DNA from: UBA5704 sp036264355
GTDB taxonomy: Bacteria > Acidobacteriota > Thermoanaerobaculia > Multivoradales > UBA5704
Direction of reading: 5' to 3'
NCBI GenBank assembly: GCA_036264355.1
Contig: DATARD010000085.1
Coordinates: 1-11,970 of the forward strand
Length of the DNA: 11,970 nucleotides
Shown here piece after piece: positions 1 to 6,744 of this stretch. Position 1 is the first letter of the stretch. Every line of letters begins with the position of its first letter. A model generated the notes under the pieces. The model was not told where the DNA came from and ran no database searches. It saw only the letters and a program-made list of their open reading frames with translations. Both the position numbers and the translations under genes were made by a program.

Positions 1-6
1 GTGTCG

Positions 7-162
7 GGACGCTGAGCGCGCTACCAGCGCGCTGTGGGTAGAGGGTCAGCGCGCAGCGTCGGACGCTGAGCGCGCTGCCGGCGCGCTAGGGGTAGTGGCC
101 AGCGCGCTGCGCCGGAACGCTGAGCGGCGCTCGATCGATGCTCAAGCGGTCACCAGCGCGCT
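7..162. repeat. Phased AGCGCGCT repeat array, candidate iterons or partition site
   Basis: Two near-identical direct repeats (7-60 and 61-113) and a decayed third (from 114) each begin GGACGCTGAG or GGAACGCTGAG. Inside them the self-complementary octamer AGCGCGCT, or a one-base variant, begins at 15, 26, 48, 69, 80, 101 and 155, with a nine-base variant at 123. The steps (11, 22, 21, 11, 21, 22, 32) are close to whole DNA helical turns, so bound proteins would face the same side. CAGCGTC-G-GACGCTG (54-68) forms a further perfect palindrome at the repeat junction. The array follows the repA operon and may extend beyond the left edge. Iterons bound by RepA, or a centromere bound by ParB, are the two likeliest readings. 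It is not CRISPR: the units are contiguous with no unique spacers. Confidence 0.65.
33..41. promoter_or_regulatory. Possible DnaA box
   Basis: TGTGGGTAG matches seven of nine positions of TGTGGATAA (the reverse of TTATCCACA) and sits between phased octamers in the first long repeat. The second repeat lacks a good copy. In GC-rich DNA this could be chance, so it is only supporting evidence for an origin. Confidence 0.25.
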
Positions 163-335
163 CGCGGAGCCATCAGGACACTCGGAAGCTCCTGACTGCG
201 GAGCGCAGAGAGCGACCGCAAAGAACGGGGAGCCGTGAGCGGAGCGAACCGGGCTGCGAAGCGCAAGCGGAGCGACCGCCGGGAGGTATTCGGGCGGGGA
301 CCAGCGGAAGGTAATGGCGGGGAAAGAGAGGTCTC
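163..335. other. Non-coding stretch with short scattered repeats
   Basis: No supported gene lies here. GCGGAGCG recurs at 198, 239 and 267, and AGCGACCGC at 211 and 271. A small hairpin, TGCG-aag-CGCA, lies near 255-265. The stretch follows the last gene on the minus strand and joins the phased repeat array. It could be the flank of an origin or a termination region. No U-tract is visible, so a classical intrinsic terminator is not supported. Confidence 0.4.
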
Positions 336-944
336 CTATCCCTCGGGCGGCCCTGCCGGCGCCGCGCCTGGGATCGAGGAGAAGCCGGCGTTGCCCATGA
401 AGCGGGACCGGCACTCCGGACAGCGCGCGACGTGCTCGAGGAGAGCGCGCTCTTCCTCGGTGCCGCTCGGGTGCTCGCAGTCGCGGGTGTGCCGGTGGAC
501 TTCCGCGAGGGTCGCTACACATCGCACCACCGTCCTCGCGGCGTCACTTTCGGCGCCGTGGGTGCCGGCGACGCGGCCGAGCCGCGCGAGCTCATGGGGT
601 AGGTCCCTCGCCGGCAGCGCGGGCAGAGAGCCAACGCTGTCGAAGTAAGTCATGGCGAAAAGGCCGACGCCTGCCTCCGGCCCGAATTGAGAGGAGCCGA
701 GGTAGAGCCGCCAACCGAAGGCATGCATCCAGACGAGGACGAGAGAGTTGGCGGCGTCGACCGCCCTGGCGGCGCGCTCGTGATGGGCGGCGCCGTCCTT
801 GAGCATTGCGGCCGTCGCGTCCGCAGCAGCGCCGAGGAGGGTCAGAAGCCCGCCTTCGGTCCAGCGCGGGTGAAGGCACCTTTTGCTGCGGAAGCGGAGC
901 ATCATGGCCTGGAGGAAGGCGAGGTCATTGGGGCGGGTGGTCAT
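336..944 (-). CDS. Unknown 202-residue protein with an HxxxCxxC putative zinc site, coupled to repA
   Basis: I do not recognise the family. The N-terminal 135 residues are mostly helical, with an aromatic stretch VWMHAFGWRLYLGSSQFG (71-88) and two short conserved-looking segments (HPRWTEGG, 25-32; FAMTYFDS, 96-103). Near the end, RDCEHPSG (144-151) and EHVARCPECRSRF (160-172) give Cys146, His161, Cys165 and Cys168. The H-x3-C-x2-C spacing is that of anti-sigma-type zinc fingers (zf-HC2), though the preceding helix is shorter than usual. A Pro/Ala-rich tail ends the protein. The ATG overlaps the repA stop (ATGA) and has AGAGG six bases upstream, so the two proteins should be made together. This suggests a replication accessory or copy-control role, which is inference. 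It is the last gene before the repeat-rich left edge. Confidence 0.7.
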   Translation of the reverse strand: MTTRPNDLAFLQAMMLRFRSKRCLHPRWTEGGLLTLLGAAADATAAMLKDGAAHHERAARAVDAANSLVLVWMHAFGWRLYLGSSQFGPEAGVGLFAMTYFDSVGSLPALPARDLPHELARLGRVAGTHGAESDAARTVVRCVATLAEVHRHTRDCEHPSGTEEERALLEHVARCPECRSRFMGNAGFSSIPGAAPAGPPEG

Positions 945-1786
945 GCTTGCCTCTGCGGTCGTGGCGCGACATGGGGATGGGAGGGCTTGACGACGAGAGC
1001 CGAGGGAGTGGCCTCGATCCGCAAGTCCGGGTAGAGGTTGACGATTTTCTTGAGGTGTCCGAGGACGACCTCCCGGAACCGCCTCTCGCGCTTGATCTCG
1101 GAGCCCACCTGGCGATGGAGCAGGGACCAGGGCACAGACACCGGAACGCGCACGGCCGCGGCCTTCCAGGAGAGCCACATGTAGAGGTCGAGGGCGACGG
1201 GCGACCGCAGGGCGTGAAGGGCGCGCATGCGGACGGGGACCGGAGAGCGGCGCGCCCACTCGGCGAACTCTTCGCCGAGCTCGACCGAGGAGGGGATGAG
1301 GAGCCTGCCGTCGAGCTTGTCCGCTCTCCAGAGGCGGATTCCCGAGCCGATGCCGAGCGGGCCGACGATCTCCGTCTTCTCCTCGTCGTCCCATTCGACG
1401 TAGAGGGCGGAGGTGAAGAGTCGGAGGACCTGGGTCTTGACCCGGCCGACCGTGCCGTTTCTGCCGCCGGTGACGGCGAGCCCCAAGCGCTTGAAAAATG
1501 CGCTCATCGAGTGGCCGAGCTCAACCGTGCGGCTCCCGGTGCGCACGCATTCGCTCGTGACGTAGACGATCAGGAGGCGAGGAATCCGTCCGTAGGGCAG
1601 TCCGTGCGGGCTCATGATCTTGAGGGAAAGCCGGCCATTGGGTGGCGGCTCCCAGAGGAGGCCGGGCTGTTTCGAGGCGGGCAGGGACACCTGGATGAGC
1701 GGCCAGGGGACGAAGCCCAAGTCGTCGTTCGAGTCTCCGGCCGCCCAGAGCTTCTGGGCGGCCACGGCAAGCTTGAGACTCTCCAT
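941..1786 (-). CDS. repA: RepA-family plasmid replication initiator
   Basis: This 281-residue protein matches the family known as plasmid-encoded RepA (RepA_C). The hallmark is HGLPYGRIPRLLIVYVTSEC (61-80) followed by VRTGSRTVELGHSMSAF (81-97), then LGL and a basic stretch. A winged-helix-like second half contains SPVALDLYMWLSWK (195-208), VPWSLLHRQVG (218-228), a run of Lys/Arg (232-236) and a KPSHPHV end (267-273). Such proteins bind iterons at a plasmid origin and load the replication machinery. The ATG lies 12 bases after the stop of the secreted multidomain protein, whose end is a tandem TAGTAG. The ribosome site AGGGGAG lies four bases before the ATG. Iterons are not upstream of the gene as in many plasmids; the candidate origin lies about 0.8 kb downstream (1-165). 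The stop overlaps the next gene as ATGA. Confidence 0.85.
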   Translation of the reverse strand: MESLKLAVAAQKLWAAGDSNDDLGFVPWPLIQVSLPASKQPGLLWEPPPNGRLSLKIMSPHGLPYGRIPRLLIVYVTSECVRTGSRTVELGHSMSAFFKRLGLAVTGGRNGTVGRVKTQVLRLFTSALYVEWDDEEKTEIVGPLGIGSGIRLWRADKLDGRLLIPSSVELGEEFAEWARRSPVPVRMRALHALRSPVALDLYMWLSWKAAAVRVPVSVPWSLLHRQVGSEIKRERRFREVVLGHLKKIVNLYPDLRIEATPSALVVKPSHPHVAPRPQRQA

Positions 1787-1798
1787 CGCTCTCCCCTA

Positions 1799-3250
1799 CT
1801 ACTGCGCAGGCAAGACGACGTCGGTCGAGGGGCCGCTCAGGCCTGAATAGTTGAGGGCGCGCAGGTGAAAGAAGACCGTGCCGGTCGAGGGCGGGAGAAG
1901 GAGGACCTCGCCGCCGGGCCGAACGGCTCCGGCGAGCCGTTCGACGCCGGCCTGGACGGTGTAGGCGAGGTAGCCCAAGAGACCGCTTTCCGGGTTCGTG
2001 ACACTCACGTTGTATCCCCAGCGCAGCCCGGTTCCCGGCGGATCGTTGGGTCCTGGCGGCACGACGCCGGCGGCAAGCGCGTGGACGCCGGCAGGCGCCT
2101 GCGGCGGCGAGCCGCTAGGAGGGACGACGAAGACGTCGACTCCTCCACTCCAGACGATGCTTCCGTCGCCGCCGACGAGCCCGATGCGGGGCCGGACGTA
2201 GCCGGCGGTCGGATAGACGTGGCCGTTCAAGGGGACTGTGCTCCTCTGATCCTCGCGACCGTCGCCGTCCCAGTCGTAGGCGAAGGCAGCGAAGCTGCCC
2301 GCGGTCGCGAAGTCCATCCAGACGGGGACGCCGGCCGGGAAGATGCACGAGCCGAGAGCGCAGAGATGGGGCGCATAGGCGACGACCGAGCGGGGCGCCG
2401 CGGCGGAGAGGAAGTAGCCGGAGACGTCGAGGACGAGGTCGACGCGCGCGCCGTCGGGGAGGCCGGCGCTGACGCGAAGCGTCCCGGCGCCGTCGGCCGA
2501 GAGGGGGAAGAGGCCACCAACGGCGCGCACCTGGGCGGCGCCGAAGGAGACCGTCGCCGTCTCCCCTGTCGTCATGTCGCCGGGCAGGACCTGGAGGTAC
2601 CCGGGTCTTGAGCCGGGAACGGCGGTGACATTGCCGGCGATCGCGACGGCCGCGGCGGGCACTCCGCATCGGCCGGCGACGGGAACGGTGAGCCCCGCTC
2701 CTCCGCCGACGATGCCGGAGGAGCTCCGCGTGTCGATGACGCGGCAGGGAGAGAGGGTGTAGAAGTCACCTGCACTCTGCGGCGCGAGGACGGCGAGCGT
2801 TGCGGGAGGAGATGTCGCCGTTCCGGCGGCATTGTGCGCCGAGACGGTGACGGAGTAGCGGCCGGTCGGCACGGCCGCGACCCAATGGGTGAGCGCGCCG
2901 GAGGGAGCGCCGACCAGGGCGCCTTTGGAGTCGAGGATGGTCCAGTCGTAGGAGATCGGTGGCCGTCCCTCGGCTGCTGCCGAGAGGACGACGGCGAGGT
3001 TCTGCGCGACGGTCACCGGCGACAGGGTGGCTGTCGCCTGCGAGGGCCGCGGGTCCTTGACCTCGATCACTTTGCTCACGGTCGAGCAGCGGCCGAGGGC
3101 GTCGCAGACGGTGAGGGTGACCGTCTTCGATCCGGGTGATCCAAAAACGACGTTGACGCTCGCGTTCTGCGCGGACTGTAGATCGGTACCGCGGGCGTTC
3201 GCCGCGGCGAGCGCCGCGAGGGTTGTCAGGATGAGGAGACGTCTCCGCAT
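1799..3250 (-). CDS. Secreted multidomain protein with PKD-like, CRVIDTR-type and FnIII-like domains
   Basis: This 483-residue protein starts at the ATG with GGAGG six bases upstream, followed by a signal peptide (MRRRLLILTT to about residue 19, ANA). The mature part opens with what looks like only the second half of a PKD domain (about 27-65, FGSPGSKTVTLTVCDALG). A fuller PKD/Ig-like domain follows (about 68-155). Next is a domain with SPCRVIDTR (167-175), AGRCGVP (192-198) and LDVSGYF (274-280), a type common in secreted proteins of several high-GC phyla. A further PKD-like domain (about 285-376) carries DWDGDGRED (326-334), a likely calcium-binding loop. The end (383-480) resembles fibronectin III. 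No anchor is visible, so it is probably secreted or held by partners. Paired cysteines (49/55, 169/195, 297/302) suggest disulfides. Upstream in-frame codons (to 3721) overlap another gene and are not used. Its role is unknown, probably extracellular binding. Confidence 0.8.
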   Translation of the reverse strand: MRRRLLILTTLAALAAANARGTDLQSAQNASVNVVFGSPGSKTVTLTVCDALGRCSTVSKVIEVKDPRPSQATATLSPVTVAQNLAVVLSAAAEGRPPISYDWTILDSKGALVGAPSGALTHWVAAVPTGRYSVTVSAHNAAGTATSPPATLAVLAPQSAGDFYTLSPCRVIDTRSSSGIVGGGAGLTVPVAGRCGVPAAAVAIAGNVTAVPGSRPGYLQVLPGDMTTGETATVSFGAAQVRAVGGLFPLSADGAGTLRVSAGLPDGARVDLVLDVSGYFLSAAAPRSVVAYAPHLCALGSCIFPAGVPVWMDFATAGSFAAFAYDWDGDGREDQRSTVPLNGHVYPTAGYVRPRIGLVGGDGSIVWSGGVDVFVVPPSGSPPQAPAGVHALAAGVVPPGPNDPPGTGLRWGYNVSVTNPESGLLGYLAYTVQAGVERLAGAVRPGGEVLLLPPSTGTVFFHLRALNYSGLSGPSTDVVLPAQ

Positions 3251-3276
3251 TGGTGTCCTCCGAGGGGATGGAGGGA

Positions 3277-3303
3277 CCGGCTCCCGCAGAATGCGGGAGC
3301 CGG
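3277..3303. other. Strong hairpin between the two surface-protein genes
   Basis: CCGGCTCCCGC (3277-3287) and GCGGGAGCCGG (3293-3303) form a perfect 11-bp GC-rich stem with a five-base loop. It begins 12 bases after the stop of the large DUF11 protein. No U-run follows on the minus strand, so it is not a classical intrinsic terminator. It more likely stabilises the upstream message's 3' end, lowers read-through, or marks a processing site. The next gene's ribosome site lies only about ten bases further along. Confidence 0.6.
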
Positions 3304-3315
3304 CCCGCCACCGCT

Positions 3316-6300
3316 CTAGGCCGTCGCGAGGCTCCGCCGGCGGCGGAGGACCACGCTCGCGGCGAGAGTGAGGAGAACGACGAAGAGAGCGGCCCCCAGG
3401 CCCCCCAACGTCGGCACGGAGACGACGGACGGCCCGTGGCCGACCGGCGTTGCGGTCGGGTCGAGGGGCTCTGGCGTGTCGGGATCGTCGGAGACGGTCG
3501 CATCGGCGTCCGTGGCGAGAATGTCGGTTTGGCTCTCCACCTGGCGGACGTTGGGGGTGACGCCCGCGACGAGGAGGCGGTAGCGGACGACGGCGGAAGC
3601 GCCGGCCGGCAAGAGACCCAGGTCGACCTCGACGGTCGTGTCGGAGACGCCGTTGCCGGCGACGACGCTCCCCTGCTGGGTCGACACCGTCCCGGGGACG
3701 AGGTTCAGGAAGGAGTCCCAACGCGGCCGCGCGACGACGCCGTGGACGTCTCCGGTGCCGAGGTTGGTGACGGTCAAGGTGTACTCGATGACGTCGCCGT
3801 TTTCAGCCAGCCCGTCGGAGTTGCTGTCATGAACGAGCGCATCGACGAGAGTCGCGGCGAGCGTGCGGGAGAGCGGCGTCGTGGCATCGCCGCACGCGGT
3901 GCGGCCGGTGTCGTCCCTGACGCAGGCGACGTTGGCGATCTGGACGACGCCTGCCGGGAGCGGCTTGAGGGCTGTGACGGCAAAGTCGACCGCGTGAGGG
4001 TCGCCAGCCGCCAAGGCACCGAGCGGGAAGCTGCAGGTCGAGCCTGCGGCAGTTCCTGTGCAGACCCAGCCGGGCGAGCTCGCGGCGCTGGTGAAGGTCG
4101 AGCCGTTGGGCACGGTTTCAGAGAGCGTCACGCCCTGGGCGTCCTGGTCGCCGGTGTTCCTGGCCGTCAGGTGGAACACCATGAGGAGACCGGGGGCAAG
4201 TGGCGCTCCGGAGTAGGTCTTGGCGAGAGAGAGCACCGGACCGCCGGCAAGAGGGGTCTTGACGGTGGCGCAGCCCGAGGGCGGTGCCGCGGGTGCGAGC
4301 TTGACGCACGCCGTGTTGAGAAGCTCGACGAGCCCTGCGGGCCAGGGCAGGTCTCCCTGGACAGCAAAGGTGCGGCTGGTCCCGCTCCCCGCACCGAGCG
4401 AGCCGACGGTGAGCGTGCAGGCGGCGCCGGCCGAGCCGGCGGCGGGAACGCAGGCCCAGCCGGGCGAGCTTTGGGCGGGCGCGAAGGTGGTCGCGGCCGG
4501 GACGACTTCGGTCAAGACGACACCGGCGGCGTCCTGGTCGCCGTTGTTGCGGGCGGACAAGGTGTAGGTGAGGAGTCGGCCGGCGGTCGCGGTCGGCTGA
4601 TCGGCGACTTTCGCGATGCTCAAGGTGACCGTCCCCTGCGCGGGGATGGTGATCGTGCCGCAGGCGCCGGCCGGTGGTCCGCCGGGGAAGCTCGCGCAGG
4701 CGGTGTTGGCGATCGTGGTCACGCCCGCGGGCAAAGGTGTGACGATCCGGACCGCGAAGGCGACATGGAGGGTCGCGCCGCCTCCCGGCACGGTGCCGAG
4801 GGCATAGGAGCAGGCGGACCCTGGTCCACCACTGCCGGCGCAGGTCCATCCTGCGGCGCTTGCGGCAGTCGCGAAGCTCGTGTTGACGGGGACGGACTCG
4901 GAGAGCTGGACGGAAGCGGCGTCCTGCGAGCCGGTGTTCTGGACCGCGAGGTCGTAGACGACCACCGATCCCGGGATCGCGGTGCCGGATTTGAGGCTCT
5001 TGGTCACGACGAGCGACGGCGTTCCGGTCGTCGGAACGGTGATCGTGTCGCAGACGCCTTGCTGGCCCACGACGCAAGCCGTGTTGGAAACGGCGGTCAC
5101 GCCGGCAGGGAGCGGATTGTCGATCTGGACGGCGAAGAGGGTGACGACTGATCCTCCGCCTCCCGCAATGGTGCCGAGAGTCTTCGCGCAGCTCGCGCCG
5201 GCCTGGCCGCCGCCGGGGCAGCTCCAGCCGGGCGTGCTGCTCCCCGGCAGGAAGACCGTATTGGCGGGGACGGTGTCGTTGATGACGACGGGAGCCGCGT
5301 CCTGGTCGCCGCTGTTGGTCACGGTGATGGCATAGACGAGAGGGCCGCCGGGAGCGCCAGAGCCGGAGGAGAGGGTCTTCCGGAGGGAGAGCCGGGGCGA
5401 GGCGACGACCGGCGTCGTGACGGTGCTGCAGTTGTTGGCGGTCGGATCGCCTGGCGTCGTTGTCGCCGTGCAGGCGGTGTTCGGGATGCTCCCGAGCGAG
5501 GAAGATACGACGGGGAGGATCGTCACGGCGAAATCGCGCGCGGCGCTCTGTCCGTGGGCGAGAGTGCCCACGGCGAGCGTGCAGGTGGTGCCTTGGGGGG
5601 CGCCGTCGGCGCAAGACCAGCCGGTCGAGCTCGCGGCGGCCGAGAAGCGTGTCGAGACCGGAACGGTCTCGGTCATCGTGACGCCCGCGGCGTCCTGCTC
5701 GCCGGCGTTGGTCGTGGTCAGTGTGTAGATGAGCGGGGTGCCGGGCTTGCCGGTGCCACTCTTGAGGGTTTTGGTCAACGCGAGGTCGGGCGGAGTGAAG
5801 AGGACGGGGGTCGTGTCGGAGGCGGTGTTGTTGGCCGGATTGGCGTCGGTCTCGTTTTGAGAGACCGTGACCGTGTTCGAAATTTGCGAGACGTTGCGCG
5901 GGATGTTGGGATCGACGGTGACGGCGAAGACCTTGGCGCCGTTGCCGCCCGCGCCGACGAAGCCGACCGCGTAGGTGCAGGTCGAGCCCGGCGCTCCCCC
6001 TCCCGCACAGCTCCAGCCCACGGAGCTCGCCGCGGCATTGAACGTAGTGTTTGCCGGGACGGTCTCGGTCAAGACGACGCCGCTCGCGGCCCCGCTGCCG
6101 GCGTTCGTGTAGGCGAGCGTGTAGGGGACGACACCACCGGGATGGATCGAGATGCCGCCATCGGTCTTCGTGACCGCCATGTCGACGGGCGGTGGCGCAG
6201 GACAGCCGGTCGAGGTGATGCCAAAACCTCGGCCGATGACGGTCGTGGGGCTCGGAGAGGTCTGTTGGACCGTTGTGTAGACCGTGGGAGAGCCGCCGGC

Positions 6301-6726
6301 TTGTGCATAGAAGGGGCCGGAGACGTCGATTGAGAAGGAGTAGGAGTCAAGGGGCGGAGCGCCGACCGAGCAGAGGTAGTTGACGATCGCCTGGGAATCG
6401 GTCAAACCGAGACCCGAGGCGACGGTGAAGCTGCAAGTTCCGGCCGTGGGGGGATCGAGCGCGACAGATCCGCCTTTGTAGGTCCAATTGGCGGTGCCGG
6501 CGGTCGGTACGGTCACCAGTCCTGTGATCGGCACTCCTGTGGTGTGGTGAGCCTCCGACACGGTGATCCGGAAGCGGACGACCTCTCCACAGTCGAGCCT
6601 ACCGTTGGGAATGGTGTCCTGCCAGTCGATCATCTGGACGCTCACAACCGGGTCGGCCCCTGCGCGTGCTGCAACGGCCGTCCAAAGAATCAGGGCAAGT
6701 GCTGCCCACCTCGACACGCTACGCAT
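3316..6726 (-). CDS. Large secreted DUF11-repeat surface protein with an IPTL-like C-terminal sorting signal
   Basis: This 1136-residue protein starts with a signal peptide (about 1-24, ending ARAGA). An unassigned N-terminal region follows (about 25-182). Six DUF11-type (B_ant_repeat) beta-sandwich repeats of 123-131 residues come next, near 183-313, 314-444, 445-570, 571-700, 701-830 and 831-953. Each has the pattern YTL...N.G..DA..V...E.VP...F..A.SS.GW.C. A divergent seventh repeat (954-1090) has no cysteines. The tail has VPTL (1104-1107), a hydrophobic helix (about 1108-1126) and RRRR (1128-1131), closely resembling the IPTL-CTERM signal processed by exosortases. All six repeats hold a cysteine pair after the GW motif (240/250, 372/382, 503/513, 629/639, 759/770, 889/898). 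Repeats 2-6 hold a second pair after NTAC or NVAC. A ribosome site GGAGG lies seven bases before the ATG. I infer an adhesin or surface-layer role; no catalytic motif is visible. Confidence 0.85.
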   Translation of the reverse strand: MRSVSRWAALALILWTAVAARAGADPVVSVQMIDWQDTIPNGRLDCGEVVRFRITVSEAHHTTGVPITGLVTVPTAGTANWTYKGGSVALDPPTAGTCSFTVASGLGLTDSQAIVNYLCSVGAPPLDSYSFSIDVSGPFYAQAGGSPTVYTTVQQTSPSPTTVIGRGFGITSTGCPAPPPVDMAVTKTDGGISIHPGGVVPYTLAYTNAGSGAASGVVLTETVPANTTFNAAASSVGWSCAGGGAPGSTCTYAVGFVGAGGNGAKVFAVTVDPNIPRNVSQISNTVTVSQNETDANPANNTASDTTPVLFTPPDLALTKTLKSGTGKPGTPLIYTLTTTNAGEQDAAGVTMTETVPVSTRFSAAASSTGWSCADGAPQGTTCTLAVGTLAHGQSAARDFAVTILPVVSSSLGSIPNTACTATTTPGDPTANNCSTVTTPVVASPRLSLRKTLSSGSGAPGGPLVYAITVTNSGDQDAAPVVINDTVPANTVFLPGSSTPGWSCPGGGQAGASCAKTLGTIAGGGGSVVTLFAVQIDNPLPAGVTAVSNTACVVGQQGVCDTITVPTTGTPSLVVTKSLKSGTAIPGSVVVYDLAVQNTGSQDAASVQLSESVPVNTSFATAASAAGWTCAGSGGPGSACSYALGTVPGGGATLHVAFAVRIVTPLPAGVTTIANTACASFPGGPPAGACGTITIPAQGTVTLSIAKVADQPTATAGRLLTYTLSARNNGDQDAAGVVLTEVVPAATTFAPAQSSPGWACVPAAGSAGAACTLTVGSLGAGSGTSRTFAVQGDLPWPAGLVELLNTACVKLAPAAPPSGCATVKTPLAGGPVLSLAKTYSGAPLAPGLLMVFHLTARNTGDQDAQGVTLSETVPNGSTFTSAASSPGWVCTGTAAGSTCSFPLGALAAGDPHAVDFAVTALKPLPAGVVQIANVACVRDDTGRTACGDATTPLSRTLAATLVDALVHDSNSDGLAENGDVIEYTLTVTNLGTGDVHGVVARPRWDSFLNLVPGTVSTQQGSVVAGNGVSDTTVEVDLGLLPAGASAVVRYRLLVAGVTPNVRQVESQTDILATDADATVSDDPDTPEPLDPTATPVGHGPSVVSVPTLGGLGAALFVVLLTLAASVVLRRRRSLATA
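3868..6180. repeat. Long direct repeats encoding the DUF11 units
   Basis: The six repeat units of the large surface protein remain recognisable at DNA level. For example, plus-strand GTCCTG followed by GTCGCC or a close variant recurs at 4141, 4531, 4921, 5299 and 5692, giving periods of 390, 390, 378 and 393 bases. All periods are multiples of three. Homologous recombination between units could add or remove repeats in frame. Confidence 0.7.
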
Positions 6727-6744
6727 ACGGAAACCTCCGCTTCG

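Noticed and set aside
7..162. CRISPR array
   Set aside because: The repeat units abut each other and share sequence throughout; there are no unique spacers and no cas genes.
142..522. A 126-codon open frame on the minus strand at the left edge
   Set aside because: It overlaps the end of the zinc-site gene in another frame and reads into the repeat array, with Arg/Pro/Ser-rich sequence and no ribosome site that I can support.
806..1846. A 346-codon open frame on the plus strand
   Set aside because: It is opposite repA, which has clear family motifs; the plus-strand product has no recognisable domain and an Asp/Glu/Gly/Arg-biased composition.
1844..1866. Promoter for repA inside the end of the upstream gene
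   Set aside because: TATTCA is a weak -10 and no acceptable -35 sits 16-18 bases upstream of it.
3250..5151. A 633-codon open frame on the plus strand
   Set aside because: It runs antisense through the large repeat protein, its product is a low-complexity Gly/Arg/Asp mix with no domain, and such frames are expected opposite GC-rich genes.
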